NCBI GenBank assembly: GCA_039931065.1
Contig: JBDTSP010000023.1
Location: forward strand, 1-64,000
Direction of reading: 5' to 3'
Origin: CADEED01 sp039931065
GTDB lineage: Bacteria > Pseudomonadota > Gammaproteobacteria > Steroidobacterales > Steroidobacteraceae
DNA: 64,000 nt
The notes under the pieces are model-generated. The model had not been told where the DNA came from. It searched no databases and was given only the letters and a program-made list of their open reading frames with translations. Of this stretch, positions 1 through 8,949 are shown in pieces (positions within the stretch are counted from its first letter, which is position 1; each line of letters begins with the position of its first letter). The translations under genes and the position numbers were made by a program.

Positions 1-46
1 CACGCCGCCAGCGTTCAATCTGAGCCAGGATCAAACTCTTCACTTA
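1..46 (-). rRNA. rrs: 16S ribosomal RNA, 5' end (partial)
   Basis: The reverse complement of the first bases contains the universal 16S 5' signature (AGAGTTTGATCCTGGCTCAG, then ATTGAACGCTGGCGG). Only the first ~46 nt lie in the window; the gene continues off the left edge. The 5' end is placed by alignment to the E. coli 16S start, about six bases before the AAGAG of the signature. It is co-oriented with and downstream of tyrS, an order also found in Pseudomonas. Confidence 0.97.
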
Positions 47-62
47 AAGATCTTCGAACTTC

Positions 63-75
63 AAATCAAAGAGTA
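63..75 (-). promoter_or_regulatory. boxA-like antitermination element of the rrn leader
   Basis: On the minus strand the sequence TACTCTTTGATTT lies about 17 nt before the 16S 5' end. It resembles the rrn boxA consensus TGCTCTTTAACA, which binds NusB/S10 and protects rRNA transcripts from Rho. A short hairpin and a repeated CTGGACTTTTT word (91-101, 113-123) lie just upstream in the leader. Assignment rests on resemblance and position. Confidence 0.5.
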
Positions 76-232
76 TCCATAGGCCCATCGCTGGACTTTT
101 TAAGGTCCATTTCTGGACTTTTTGGTTACTCGGTTAATGCCTCCAAAAGATGCATTGACGCGAGTCCCCACACAAATTACCTGCAAATTTTTAGACAGCG
201 CTACGGCCGCTTGGGCCGCAGAAGGGGGCGGA

Positions 233-260
233 ATTATAGGCCGGAGCCAAATTCCGTCAA
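233..260 (-). promoter_or_regulatory. rrn promoter P2
   Basis: Minus-strand -35 TTGACG (255-260), 16-bp spacer and perfect -10 TATAAT (233-238), followed by a C-rich discriminator. Transcription would start near 226, giving a ~180-nt leader before 16S. It is the downstream member of a tandem pair with the promoter at 329-356. A GC-rich discriminator after a consensus -10 is typical of stringently controlled stable-RNA promoters. Confidence 0.75.
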
Positions 261-328
261 CTTTGTTTCAAACATTTTTCTCACTCACCGCGCTTGGACC
301 CGAAGGCCGTCGGTGCGTGAGGGGGCGC

Positions 329-356
329 ATTATAGGGGGGGAATCCGGTCTGTCAA
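329..356 (-). promoter_or_regulatory. rrn promoter P1
   Basis: Minus-strand perfect -35 TTGACA (351-356), 16-bp spacer and perfect -10 TATAAT (329-334), followed by the discriminator GCGCCCCC. The start site would be near 322. Both hexamers match sigma-70 consensus, as expected for one of the strongest promoters in the cell. The 47-475 interval holds this promoter, P2 and the leader; I see no gene in it. Confidence 0.85.
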
Positions 357-475
357 CGCGTTGTCATATCGACCGTCGGACAATGCCTAAACCACTGACT
401 GCTAACGTTTTTTTGGCCCGGATTTTCGTCGACTTTCGGAGGCCTCGGCTAATTCGCCGCGCTTACCCGCCTCAA

Positions 476-1714
476 TCAGCCTCGCTGCAGCGCAACCCAG
501 CGGAATTTGTGCTTTCCGACCTGTACCAGGAAATTCCCTACGGGCAGCGTGTGCTCGCGGCCGGAGACTTTGGCGAGCGTTTCGGCGCTCTCGCCGATCC
601 GCACAGCGCCCTGGTCGATCATCCGATTGCCGTCCGATGTACTCGCTACCAAGCCTGCGCCTTTCAGCACGTTTGCCAGCCGCTGCGGCGAGCCGTCGGT
701 AGTTAGGACGACGCGTTCTATCTGTTCCGGAACGTGACCCTGCTGGAACCGCGCGATGAAACCATCGCGCGACCGAACACCGGCGCCAGCGCCGTGGAAG
801 CGCTCAACTATCTCCACGCCGAGCTCGAATTTGACGTCGCGCGGATTGCGGCCCTCCGCGATGGCAGTGCGCAATGCAGCTATTTCACCGAGCGGCCTGA
901 ACGACAACAACTCGAAATATCGCCACATGAGATCGTCTGAAATCGACATCAACTTGCCGAACTGAATGTCCGCGGGTTCGTGAATTCCAATGTAGTTGCC
1001 TAACGACTTCGACATCTTGTTCACGCCGTCGAGGCCCTCGAGCAGCGGCACAGTCATCACGATCTGCGCTTCCTGACCGTAGCTTTCCTGCAGTTGCCGC
1101 CCTACCAGCAGGTTGAATTTCTGATCGGTACCGCCGAGCTCCACGTCGCTCTTGAGCGCCACGGAGTCATAACCCTGAACGAGCGGATACAGAAATTCGT
1201 GGATCGCGATCGGCTGATTACCCTTGTAGCGCTTCGCGAAATCGTCGCGTTCGAGCATGCGCGCCACCGTGTGGCGCCCGGCGATCTCGATCAGACCCGC
1301 CGCATTCATGCTGCCGAACCAGCGTGAATTGAAATCGATGCGGGTCTTTTCGCGATCGAGGATCTTGAAGATCTGTTCCTGGTAAGTTCTGGCATTCGCC
1401 TCGACCTGGTCGCGGGTCAATGGCGGACGGGTCGCGTTGCGCCCGGTCGGATCGCCGATCATTCCCGTGAAGTCGCCGATCAGGAACGTCACCTCGTGCC
1501 CGAAATTCTGGAATTGCCTCATCTTGTTGATGAGAACCGTGTGGCCGAGATGCAGATCCGGCGCCGTCGGGTCGAAGCCGGCCTTGATGCGCAGCGGCTT
1601 GCCGCGCGTTAACTTTTTTACAAGCTCGCTTTCCACGAGCACTTCATGCGTTCCCCGCACCAGTTCGGCAATCTGATCCTGCATTTCGGCGTTCATTACT
1701 CGGCGTCGACTCAT
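476..1714 (-). CDS. tyrS: tyrosyl-tRNA synthetase
   Basis: Class I aminoacyl-tRNA synthetase that charges tRNA-Tyr in the cytoplasm. The Rossmann catalytic core shows the HIGH-type motif HLGH near residue 56 and a perfect KMSKS loop near residue 237, the version found in the TyrS2/TyrZ branch. A C-terminal S4-like RNA-binding region follows. Length (412 aa) is close to the ~400 aa typical of this branch. In-frame ATGs at codons 7 and 11 compete with the first one and no Shine-Dalgarno decides, so the start could be 1696. The gene points toward the rrn operon and diverges from the M23 peptidase gene. Confidence 0.96.
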   Translation of the reverse strand: MSRRRVMNAEMQDQIAELVRGTHEVLVESELVKKLTRGKPLRIKAGFDPTAPDLHLGHTVLINKMRQFQNFGHEVTFLIGDFTGMIGDPTGRNATRPPLTRDQVEANARTYQEQIFKILDREKTRIDFNSRWFGSMNAAGLIEIAGRHTVARMLERDDFAKRYKGNQPIAIHEFLYPLVQGYDSVALKSDVELGGTDQKFNLLVGRQLQESYGQEAQIVMTVPLLEGLDGVNKMSKSLGNYIGIHEPADIQFGKLMSISDDLMWRYFELLSFRPLGEIAALRTAIAEGRNPRDVKFELGVEIVERFHGAGAGVRSRDGFIARFQQGHVPEQIERVVLTTDGSPQRLANVLKGAGLVASTSDGNRMIDQGAVRIGESAETLAKVSGREHTLPVGNFLVQVGKHKFRWVALQRG

Positions 1715-1815
1715 CGGCTTGTTATTAGGGGATCACGGACGGTTCAGACGGCGATCACATCCCGCGGCGGCAGCGATTGACCCTTTGTCGATCCGTGCGT
1801 TACGTTGTATAGATC

Positions 1816-3108
1816 GTGCCCTTGTTCATCAAGTCCACCATCCCGGGGATTTCGACCCGGATTGTCGTCACACTGCAGATCGGCCTGTTCGCAATCGTCG
1901 GCGCCCTCGCCGGCTTGCCGCGCGATCCTGTGCCCGAGCCGAGGCAGGCTCGGGTGGATGCACCCGTGACGAACGTGACGATTGCTGCTGCGCCCCAGGA
2001 AGCCAGCGTCGGTTTCTCCACGATCGAAGTGGTAGTCAGCCGCAACGACACGATGGATCGCCTGTTCCGCCGCTTCGAGCTGAACCTTGGCGATCTCGCT
2101 TCCTTGCGCAATCTGCCCGAGCTGCGCAGCCAGGTTGATCGGCTCAAACCCGGTGAACTATTGCGATTCATGCACCGAGGCGGCGAACTGGTCGGGCTCG
2201 AACGCAAGCTCTCCGACAGCGAGACGCTCAAGGTCACGCGCGACGCGAATGGATTCAACACGGACGTGCTCGAGAACCCGCTCGAGGTCCGGACGCGCTC
2301 GGCCAGCGCATTCATCGACAGCTCACTCTTTCAGGCCGCGGCGGATGCCGACCTCAACGAGCGCGTCGCTTTCGATCTCGCCGAAATCTTCCAGTACGAC
2401 ATCGACTTCGTGCTCGACATCCAGTCGGGCGATCGCTTCTCGGTCGTATACGAAGAGGTTTTCCAGGACGGCGTTCCGCTGCGTACGGGAAATATTCTCG
2501 CCGCCAAGTTCGTCAACCAGGGACGCGAGTATCGGGCCATTCGTTATGTCGACGCGGACGGTCACGCCCAGTACTACACGCCGGACGGCAAGAGCCTGCG
2601 GAAAGCATTCATCCGCGCGCCCGTGCAGTTCTCGCGTATCAGCTCCCGCTTCAATCCTTCGCGTCGCCACCCGGTGCTAAACCGCATCCGCGCGCACAAG
2701 GGCGTCGATTACGCGGCCCCGGTGGGCACGCCGGTGCGCGCCGCTGGCGAAGGTCGCGTGCGTTTCATCGGACGACAAGGCGGTTACGGCAACGTCATCG
2801 AACTCGAACACGGTTCGGGAGTCGTGACGGTGTATGGCCACATGTCGCGCTTCGCGGCGAAGCTCAAGCGCGGTCAACACGTCGAACTCGGCAGCGTCAT
2901 CGGTTATGTCGGCATGACCGGCCTCGCTACCGGACCGCACCTGCATTACGAATACCGCATCCGCGGCAAACACCAGAACCCGCAAACGGTGCCGCTGCCC
3001 GATGCTGAGCCGATTGCTGCATCCGAACGCGAACGTTTTCTCGCGGCCACGGCGGAGCTGGTCAATGCACTCGACCTGCCGGCGGGCCCTGCTCTGGTGG
3101 CTCGCTGA
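1816..3108 (+). CDS. M23 family peptidoglycan DD-metalloendopeptidase (MepM-like)
   Basis: Predicted zinc endopeptidase that cuts peptidoglycan cross-links in the periplasm. An N-terminal hydrophobic segment (about residues 15-35) acts as signal or membrane anchor. A LysM/OapA-like region covers about 70-180. The C-terminal M23 domain (about 290-400) has the zinc motifs HKGVD and HLHYE, the latter in GPHLHYE. The start is GTG. It diverges from tyrS; in Pseudomonas an M23 peptidase also adjoins tyrS and an rRNA operon. Its exact cross-link target cannot be read from sequence. Confidence 0.92.
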   Translation: MPLFIKSTIPGISTRIVVTLQIGLFAIVGALAGLPRDPVPEPRQARVDAPVTNVTIAAAPQEASVGFSTIEVVVSRNDTMDRLFRRFELNLGDLASLRNLPELRSQVDRLKPGELLRFMHRGGELVGLERKLSDSETLKVTRDANGFNTDVLENPLEVRTRSASAFIDSSLFQAAADADLNERVAFDLAEIFQYDIDFVLDIQSGDRFSVVYEEVFQDGVPLRTGNILAAKFVNQGREYRAIRYVDADGHAQYYTPDGKSLRKAFIRAPVQFSRISSRFNPSRRHPVLNRIRAHKGVDYAAPVGTPVRAAGEGRVRFIGRQGGYGNVIELEHGSGVVTVYGHMSRFAAKLKRGQHVELGSVIGYVGMTGLATGPHLHYEYRIRGKHQNPQTVPLPDAEPIAASERERFLAATAELVNALDLPAGPALVAR

Positions 3109-3178
3109 CAGCCTGAAGCAACTGTCACATTAATCCGGGCGGCTCTGTGGTCTGATATTCCCACTCCGGACCCGCGCC

Positions 3179-5263
3179 ATGGATCAGCCCGACCTCCGCT
3201 CACCCGAGCACTACATCAACCGCGAGTTGTCGCTGCTCGAATTCAACGGGCGCGTGCTCGCGCAGGCGCTCGATGCCAGGTTGCCCTTGCTCGAGCGGCT
3301 CAAGTTCCTGTGCATCTCATCTAACAATCTCGACGAGTTTTTCGAGATTCGGGTTGCCGGCCTCAAACAGCGTATCGAGCTCGGCTCGGATCAACCGGGC
3401 CGCGACGGGCTGGTCATCGCCGACCAGCTGCAGGCCATTCACGACCGCACCTGCGGGCTGGTCGAAGCGCAGTATGACTGCCTCAACGACGTCCTCCTGC
3501 CGGCGTTGCGCAACGAGGGCATCGAGCTCGTCGCGCGCGACATCTGGGACAGCGCCACCTCGCAATGGCTTGAGCAATACTTCGAACGCGAAGTGGAGCC
3601 CGTGTTGTCGCCACTGGGCCTCGACCCCGCGCGTCCATTTCCCCGCACCCAGAACAAGAGCCTGAATTTCATCGTGCGACTCGCCGGCAAGGATGCGTTC
3701 GGCCGCGACACCGACCTCGCGATCGTCCAGGCGCCGCGTTCACTGCCACGCGTCGTCGCGCTGCCCGAGGAGAGTGGCCGCCGGCGGTTCGTGCTGCTCA
3801 CGGGCATCGTTCAACAGTTCGTCTCGAAACTCTTCTCCGGCATGGAAGTGCTGGGTTGCTACCAATTCCGCGTCACGCGCAACAGCGATCTGTTCGTCGA
3901 CGACGAAGAGGTCGACGACCTGCGCCGCGCGCTCGAAGGCGAACTCGCACATCGGCGTTATGGCGCTGCGGTACGTCTGGAGGTCTCGCACGATTGCCCG
4001 CCCGATCTCGATTCGTTCCTCATGCGTCAGTTCGCGCTCGGAAAGGTCGATTTCTACGAGGTCTCGGGCCCGGTCAACCTGAATCGACTCGAGGCTATCT
4101 ACGACCTGGTGCAGCGACCGGACCTCAAATATCCGATCTTCACCCCCGGACTGCCGCGCCGGGTCGCAGGCTCTACCGACCTTTTGTCAGTCATCCGCCA
4201 GAAAGACGTGCTGCTGCATCACCCGTTCCACAGCTTCGGACCGGTGCTGGATTTTCTGCGCGGCGCCGCGGCCGACCCTCGCGTACTCGCCATCAAGCAG
4301 ACTCTTTATCGCACCGGCAACGAATCGCCGATCGTCGATGCGCTGGTCGCCGCGGCAGGCTCCGGCAAGGACGTCACCGTCATCGTCGAACTGCGCGCGC
4401 GCTTCGACGAGGAAGCCAACATCGAGCTGTCCAATCGTTTGCAGGAGGCCGGCGCACACGTCATGTACGGCGTGGTGGGTTTCAAGACACACGCCAAGAT
4501 GTCGATGGTGGTCCGGCGCGAAGCGGAAGGCCTGCGTCGATATTGCCACCTCGGCACGGGAAACTACCATCCGCGCACCGCGCGTGGTTACACCGACTAC
4601 AGCCTGTTCACCTGCGATCCGGAAATCGGGCAGGACGTACACGAGTTGTTTCTGCAACTCACCAGCCTCACGCAGACGCCACGGCTGACAAAACTGATCC
4701 AGTCGCCGTTCGGCCTGCACGAAGCGATGGTGGAGAAAATCCAGCGCGAAACGCAGCTCGCCGCCGCCGGCAAACCCGCCCGCATCATCGCCAAGATGAA
4801 CTCGCTGGTTGAGCCGCAGATCATCGAGGCGCTGTACCGGGCATCACTGGCCGGCGTGCAGGTGGACCTGATCGTCCGCGGACTGTGTGCGTTACGGCCA
4901 GGAATCCCCGGTGTTTCAGAGAACATCCGCGTGCGATCGATCGTCGGACGATTCCTCGAACACTCGCGTGTCTTCTACTTCGGCAACGGCGACGCGAGCG
5001 AGTTGTATCTCGCCAGCGCCGACTGGATGGAGCGCAATTTCTTCCGGCGCGTGGAGATCGCTTTCCCGGTGCGCGAGCAGACTCATCGCAAACGCATACT
5101 GCGCGATCTCAATTCCTATCTTTCCGACAACACCCATGCGTGGAAACTCGAGCGCGACGGGCGGTATACGCGCTGCGAGCGTGGCGATGAAAAAGCGCGG
5201 GACGCCCAGGGTGACCTGCTCAGACGATATGCGGCCGGCAGCGCGCCGATCATCGCCCCCTAG
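3179..5263 (+). CDS. ppk: polyphosphate kinase 1
   Basis: Reversibly polymerises the terminal phosphate of ATP into inorganic polyphosphate through a phosphohistidine enzyme. The N-terminal NREL..LEFN..VL signature is present. His438 in FKTHAKM matches the autophosphorylated E. coli His435. His595 in FLEHSR matches the essential His592. Length (694 aa) is normal for Ppk1. It is convergent with ppx, which degrades the polymer, and only 6 bp separates the two stops. The start is ATG at 3179. Confidence 0.98.
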   Translation: MDQPDLRSPEHYINRELSLLEFNGRVLAQALDARLPLLERLKFLCISSNNLDEFFEIRVAGLKQRIELGSDQPGRDGLVIADQLQAIHDRTCGLVEAQYDCLNDVLLPALRNEGIELVARDIWDSATSQWLEQYFEREVEPVLSPLGLDPARPFPRTQNKSLNFIVRLAGKDAFGRDTDLAIVQAPRSLPRVVALPEESGRRRFVLLTGIVQQFVSKLFSGMEVLGCYQFRVTRNSDLFVDDEEVDDLRRALEGELAHRRYGAAVRLEVSHDCPPDLDSFLMRQFALGKVDFYEVSGPVNLNRLEAIYDLVQRPDLKYPIFTPGLPRRVAGSTDLLSVIRQKDVLLHHPFHSFGPVLDFLRGAAADPRVLAIKQTLYRTGNESPIVDALVAAAGSGKDVTVIVELRARFDEEANIELSNRLQEAGAHVMYGVVGFKTHAKMSMVVRREAEGLRRYCHLGTGNYHPRTARGYTDYSLFTCDPEIGQDVHELFLQLTSLTQTPRLTKLIQSPFGLHEAMVEKIQRETQLAAAGKPARIIAKMNSLVEPQIIEALYRASLAGVQVDLIVRGLCALRPGIPGVSENIRVRSIVGRFLEHSRVFYFGNGDASELYLASADWMERNFFRRVEIAFPVREQTHRKRILRDLNSYLSDNTHAWKLERDGRYTRCERGDEKARDAQGDLLRRYAAGSAPIIAP

Positions 5264-5269
5264 AAAACC

Positions 5270-6787
5270 TCACTTGGCCGTGAAGACGCGCAGCCGGAAG
5301 CCGACGTCCTTGAGATTTTCGATTTCCGCTTGCAGATCCGCGACCGTCAGCGGGTGATCGCCCAGCCATTCCGGCGGAAAACGCAGCTCCAGGGAATCGA
5401 CCCGTGCGGTGAGTTTGATCTGCGGCAATGGCACCGTGCTGCGGCCGCGATTCAACAAGACTGCGATACGCAGCAACAGTGTCATCGGCGGCGCGCGTTT
5501 ATCCCATGGCGCGGTCAGATCGCCCGCCTCCTCGATGGCCGGCTTGCGGCGATGGCTGCCCACCATGATGGCGAGCAGCTTCTGCTCTTCGCGCGGGAAC
5601 CCGGCCATGTCGGCGTTGGCCAGTAGATAGGCGCCATGGCGGTGATAACCGCTGTGCGCGACATCGAGCCCGATCTCGTGCAACCGCGCCGCCCAGCGCA
5701 GGATCAGCTCGATCTCCGGATCCGCCATCGGCCAGGCCCCTTCCACCTGCTCGAGAAAATTGACCGCCGTGTTTTCGACCCGCTCCGCCTGCGCCATATC
5801 GACGTGGTAACGCTCCTGCATGCTGCGTACGGTGCGCTCGCGCGCGTCTTCGTCGGTGTAACGACCTAGCAAGTCGTACAACAGGCCTTCGCGCATCGCG
5901 CCATCCGCGACACGCATCGATTCGATTCCCAGCTGCTCGAAGAGCTCGGCGAGAATCGCCACGCCGCCGGCGAATGAGAGCTTGCGATCGTCGGTGACCG
6001 AATTGAGCTTGAGATCGCGGATGTGTTCGAGTTGACCGAGCTCGTGGATGATCCGTTCGAGTCCGTCGGCGCCGATGTCGGCGGCGGCCGGATCGAGTTC
6101 GCGAATGCTGTCGCCGATGGCGCGCACAGTGCCCGAACTACCCACTGCCTCATCGAACCCGCGGCGGCGGAAGGCTGCCTGGTAAGGTTCAATGGCCTGG
6201 CGCGCGGCAACCCGGGCGCGCTGCATGCGTTTTTGACTCAAGCGACCTTCGGCGAAGAATTCCTCGCTGACGCGCACGCAGCCGGTCTGGAGGCTTTCGA
6301 GTTCGAGCGGCTGGAGTCCTTCGCCGATGATGATCTCGGTGCTGCCGCCACCGATGTCGCAGACGAGGCGCCGGCCGGGGCCGGCGGGCATCGTGTGTGA
6401 GACGCCCGAATAGATGAGCCGGGCTTCTTCGATACCGGAAACGATTTCGATGGGATGGCCGATGGCCTCGCGCGCACGTTCCACGAAGGCTTCCTTGCGG
6501 CGCGCGCGGCGCAAGGCATTCGTGCCGACGACGCGCACGCTGTCGGGCCGCATGTCCCGCAAGCGCTGTCCGAATCGCTCGAGGCAGGCGAGTGCGCGCA
6601 CGGCGACATCCTTGTTCAGCCGGCCATCCGCTTCGATGCCGGCGCCGAGACGCACCATCTCGCGCAGGCGATCGAGAATGACCAACTGGCCGTGCGTGTA
6701 ACGCGCGACCACCATGTGGAAGCTGTTGGAACCGAGATCGACCGCCGCCAAGACGTCCGGAACGGACTTCGGAGCGCGTCGCGCCAC
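5270..6787 (-). CDS. ppx: exopolyphosphatase (Ppx/GppA family)
   Basis: Releases orthophosphate processively from polyphosphate chain ends and may also act on pppGpp. An actin-fold ASKHA core begins with AAVDLGSNSFHM, and a GGGSTE phosphate loop follows near residue 145. A C-terminal HD-like region (about 310-505) completes the long Ppx form (505 aa). It is last in a minus-strand run rppH-DUF6776-bactofilin-erpA-ppx, 15 bp after erpA, and converges on ppk. Ppx versus GppA cannot be separated by eye, but the ppk context favours Ppx. Confidence 0.95.
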   Translation of the reverse strand: MARRAPKSVPDVLAAVDLGSNSFHMVVARYTHGQLVILDRLREMVRLGAGIEADGRLNKDVAVRALACLERFGQRLRDMRPDSVRVVGTNALRRARRKEAFVERAREAIGHPIEIVSGIEEARLIYSGVSHTMPAGPGRRLVCDIGGGSTEIIIGEGLQPLELESLQTGCVRVSEEFFAEGRLSQKRMQRARVAARQAIEPYQAAFRRRGFDEAVGSSGTVRAIGDSIRELDPAAADIGADGLERIIHELGQLEHIRDLKLNSVTDDRKLSFAGGVAILAELFEQLGIESMRVADGAMREGLLYDLLGRYTDEDARERTVRSMQERYHVDMAQAERVENTAVNFLEQVEGAWPMADPEIELILRWAARLHEIGLDVAHSGYHRHGAYLLANADMAGFPREEQKLLAIMVGSHRRKPAIEEAGDLTAPWDKRAPPMTLLLRIAVLLNRGRSTVPLPQIKLTARVDSLELRFPPEWLGDHPLTVADLQAEIENLKDVGFRLRVFTAK

Positions 6788-6802
6788 GTCAGGGGGCGTG
6801 GA

Positions 6803-7141
6803 TCAGGCGGAGAAGGACGAACCGCAGCCGCAGGTCGTCTGCGCGCTCGGATTGCGAATCACGAACTGCGCGCCGTCGAGGCCTTCGCGGTAATCGATTT
6901 CGGCGCCGGTGAGGTATTGCACGCTCATAGGATCGATCAACAGTTTGACGCCGAGATTTTCGACACAAGTGTCGCCGTCCTGTTCCTGCTCGTCGAATTC
7001 GAATCCGTACTGCATTCCGGAGCACCCGCCGCCCTGCACGAAAACGCGCAGTTTGAGGTTCGGATTGCCCTCGCCACGGATCAGGTCGCCGACCTTGCGG
7101 GCGGCGGCATCGGTAAACGTCAGGGTCTCGGTATCGATCAT
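6803..7141 (-). CDS. erpA: iron-sulfur cluster insertion protein ErpA
   Basis: A-type carrier that passes Fe-S clusters to apoproteins in the cytoplasm. The three cluster cysteines are visible: one in GGGCSGMQY and two in the C-terminal CGCGSSF. Length is 112 aa from the ATG at 7141. An upstream in-frame ATG would add 12 residues without family support, so the start giving MIDTETLTF was chosen. It sits 10 bp after the bactofilin gene and 15 bp before ppx, suggesting one transcript. In Pseudomonas erpA is also close to the tyrS/M23 block. Confidence 0.96.
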   Translation of the reverse strand: MIDTETLTFTDAAARKVGDLIRGEGNPNLKLRVFVQGGGCSGMQYGFEFDEQEQDGDTCVENLGVKLLIDPMSVQYLTGAEIDYREGLDGAQFVIRNPSAQTTCGCGSSFSA

Positions 7142-7151
7142 GGACTGCACA

Positions 7152-7583
7152 CTACGCGCCAGATTTTGCCGCCGCAACCGCGGGAGATCCGTCGGCCGTG
7201 GTTTCCGCGGCCTCGGGCGCCTTTCCGTTACTCAGGGGAATCAGCTTCCCCGTTATGACGGCGCCGGGCGCCATTTCAATCACGCCGTAGTGGACATTGC
7301 CGTTTACACAGGCCGAGCCGCCGAGCACCAGGCGCTCACGGGCATGCATGTCGCCGTTGACCGTGCCGTTCATGACGATATTGGTCACCTCGACGCTGCC
7401 TTCTATGAAGCCGCTTTCGCTCACCGACAGCGCCCCGCCGTCGTCCGCGGAGCTGCGCACGTTGCCGTTCACGCGGCCGTCCAGATGCAGGCCACCGGAA
7501 AATTCCAGGTCGCCGTTGAGCGTCGCGGTCTTGCCGAGAAGCGTATCGATGCGGGTGGATGTGTGCTTGCGTCGACCGAACAT
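7152..7583 (-). CDS. bactofilin family cytoskeletal protein
   Basis: Small polymer-forming protein (143 aa) built around a DUF583 beta-helix core (about residues 20-115) with repeated G/N/V-rich turns such as VNGNV and VNGDM. Flanking tails are short and disordered. Bactofilins assemble into filaments without nucleotide and guide local cell-wall enzymes in cell shape or polarity. It has no signal peptide, so it is cytoplasmic and probably membrane-associated. It lies between a DUF6776 membrane protein (18 bp upstream) and erpA (10 bp downstream). Confidence 0.92.
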   Translation of the reverse strand: MFGRRKHTSTRIDTLLGKTATLNGDLEFSGGLHLDGRVNGNVRSSADDGGALSVSESGFIEGSVEVTNIVMNGTVNGDMHARERLVLGGSACVNGNVHYGVIEMAPGAVITGKLIPLSNGKAPEAAETTADGSPAVAAAKSGA

Positions 7584-7601
7584 TTATTGTCTCCGTTCCG
7601 C

Positions 7602-8327
7602 CTACTGCGGATCGACAGTCCAGACGTAAGACTGCTGCACCGGCGCGGATCCACGGCGATTGGAGCGTACTTCGACCAGCAGTTGTTCGGGTTTCATGCC
7701 TGGGGGCATGGTGATTTCCTCTTCGATGTTCTCGAGATATCGAAAGGTGAAGGGTATCTCACGTCGCTTGCCGCCCGAGAGTGTCGCGAAATCCGCACGC
7801 CCGGGCTTGCCGTCGACCTCGCCATCGACCGACAAAACGACGACGCCGCTCACCACTGCATCCGGCTTCATCGGCTGGACCAGGGTTACGCGTATCCGAA
7901 ACTTGTTTGTCGTGGCGGTGGCCACCATACGCGCCTGCTGGATTTTTACTTCGGCGGAGTTCGCATTTTGCGTGACGATCCCGCGGAAAAAGGCCAATTC
8001 CTGGTTGGCGCGGGCCACCTGGGCTTGCAAATCTCCGATCGTGCGCTGCACCTCTTCGCGCTCCCGGGTCTGCCCTACGGTCGAGGATTCCAGTTGCGCC
8101 ACTTTGGCGCGCAGCTCGGAAATGGTTGCCTCGGCGGCTTCGATCTCGCCGCGCAATGCCGCGCGCTGTTTGAGAGCCGCCACCGTGTCGTAGCCCGCGC
8201 TGTAACGGCCGAACTCGAACATGCCGTATATGCCGCCAGCAACTATCAGCAGTAACACCACGATCGTGATCCAGCGGCGCGTGGGCGCGTACGTGGTGAC
8301 GACGAGTTTCGGTGGAAGTCCGGGCAT
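7602..8327 (-). CDS. DUF6776 family membrane-anchored coiled-coil protein
   Basis: Protein of 241 aa with one N-terminal transmembrane helix (about residues 18-40), a coiled coil (about 50-115, rich in E/A/L/Q heptads) and a C-terminal beta-rich domain. Topology suggests a short cytoplasmic tail and a periplasmic body. The function is unknown. It matches the pattern of the DUF6776 family. It begins 5 bp after the rppH stop and is followed by the bactofilin gene, so a structural or envelope partnership with bactofilin is a reasonable inference only. Confidence 0.8.
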   Translation of the reverse strand: MPGLPPKLVVTTYAPTRRWITIVVLLLIVAGGIYGMFEFGRYSAGYDTVAALKQRAALRGEIEAAEATISELRAKVAQLESSTVGQTREREEVQRTIGDLQAQVARANQELAFFRGIVTQNANSAEVKIQQARMVATATTNKFRIRVTLVQPMKPDAVVSGVVVLSVDGEVDGKPGRADFATLSGGKRREIPFTFRYLENIEEEITMPPGMKPEQLLVEVRSNRRGSAPVQQSYVWTVDPQ

Positions 8328-8332
8328 TTAGC

Positions 8333-8881
8333 TCAGGCGTCCGCTGCGGCAGAAATTTCGGATTGCCACCAGTCGGGCAGCGGTGGCGCGCCGTTGGGAA
8401 ATGCCACGCCCGCAAGTTCGGTCAACATGCGAACGTACACGGACCGTTTGAAATAGATCACTTCGCGCACCGGCTCCCAGTAGTTTGACCAGCGCCAACC
8501 GTCGAACTCAGGCTCAGTGGTGTGGGCGAAGCTGAAAGTGACGTCGCTTTCCTTGACCGCCAGCCGCAACAGGAACCAGCGCTGTTTTTGCCCGATACAG
8601 GTAGGTCCGCGCCCGCGGCGCACGTATCGCTTGGGAAGGCGGTAATGGATCCAGTCGGCCGTCGAACCGGCGAGCTGAACGTGTTCGCGCGTGAGGCCGA
8701 TTTCCTCCTGCAACTCGCGGAACAACGCCTGTTCGACCGGCTCACCCTGGCGCACGCCGCCCTGCGGAAACTGCCAGCCGCGGCCGCCCGTGCGCTGTCC
8801 GAGGAATACCTCGCCGTTGTCGCGCATCAACAGGATGCCGACATTGGCGCGATAACCCTCGGCGTCGATCCAATCACTCAT
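8333..8881 (-). CDS. rppH: RNA pyrophosphohydrolase
   Basis: Nudix hydrolase that removes pyrophosphate from the 5' triphosphate end of mRNAs, starting 5'-end-dependent decay. The Nudix box follows GGV and contains the REL..EIGL core (about residues 42-63). The GYRANVGI N-terminus and GWQFPQGG segment are typical RppH. Length (182 aa) is normal. First gene of the minus-strand run ending in ppx; it diverges from the BtuC-like gene with 68 bp between. Confidence 0.96.
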   Translation of the reverse strand: MSDWIDAEGYRANVGILLMRDNGEVFLGQRTGGRGWQFPQGGVRQGEPVEQALFRELQEEIGLTREHVQLAGSTADWIHYRLPKRYVRRGRGPTCIGQKQRWFLLRLAVKESDVTFSFAHTTEPEFDGWRWSNYWEPVREVIYFKRSVYVRMLTELAGVAFPNGAPPLPDWWQSEISAAADA

Positions 8882-8949
8882 GAGACCGTTTTACCGGGTG
8901 ACACGCGGCCGAACAAGGCAGCGCTTCCGGTTTTATCGGACAATGCGCC

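Noticed and set aside
122..706. 194-codon plus-strand frame over the rrn promoters and the tyrS 3' end
   Set aside because: It covers two consensus promoters and runs antisense to tyrS; no domain is visible.
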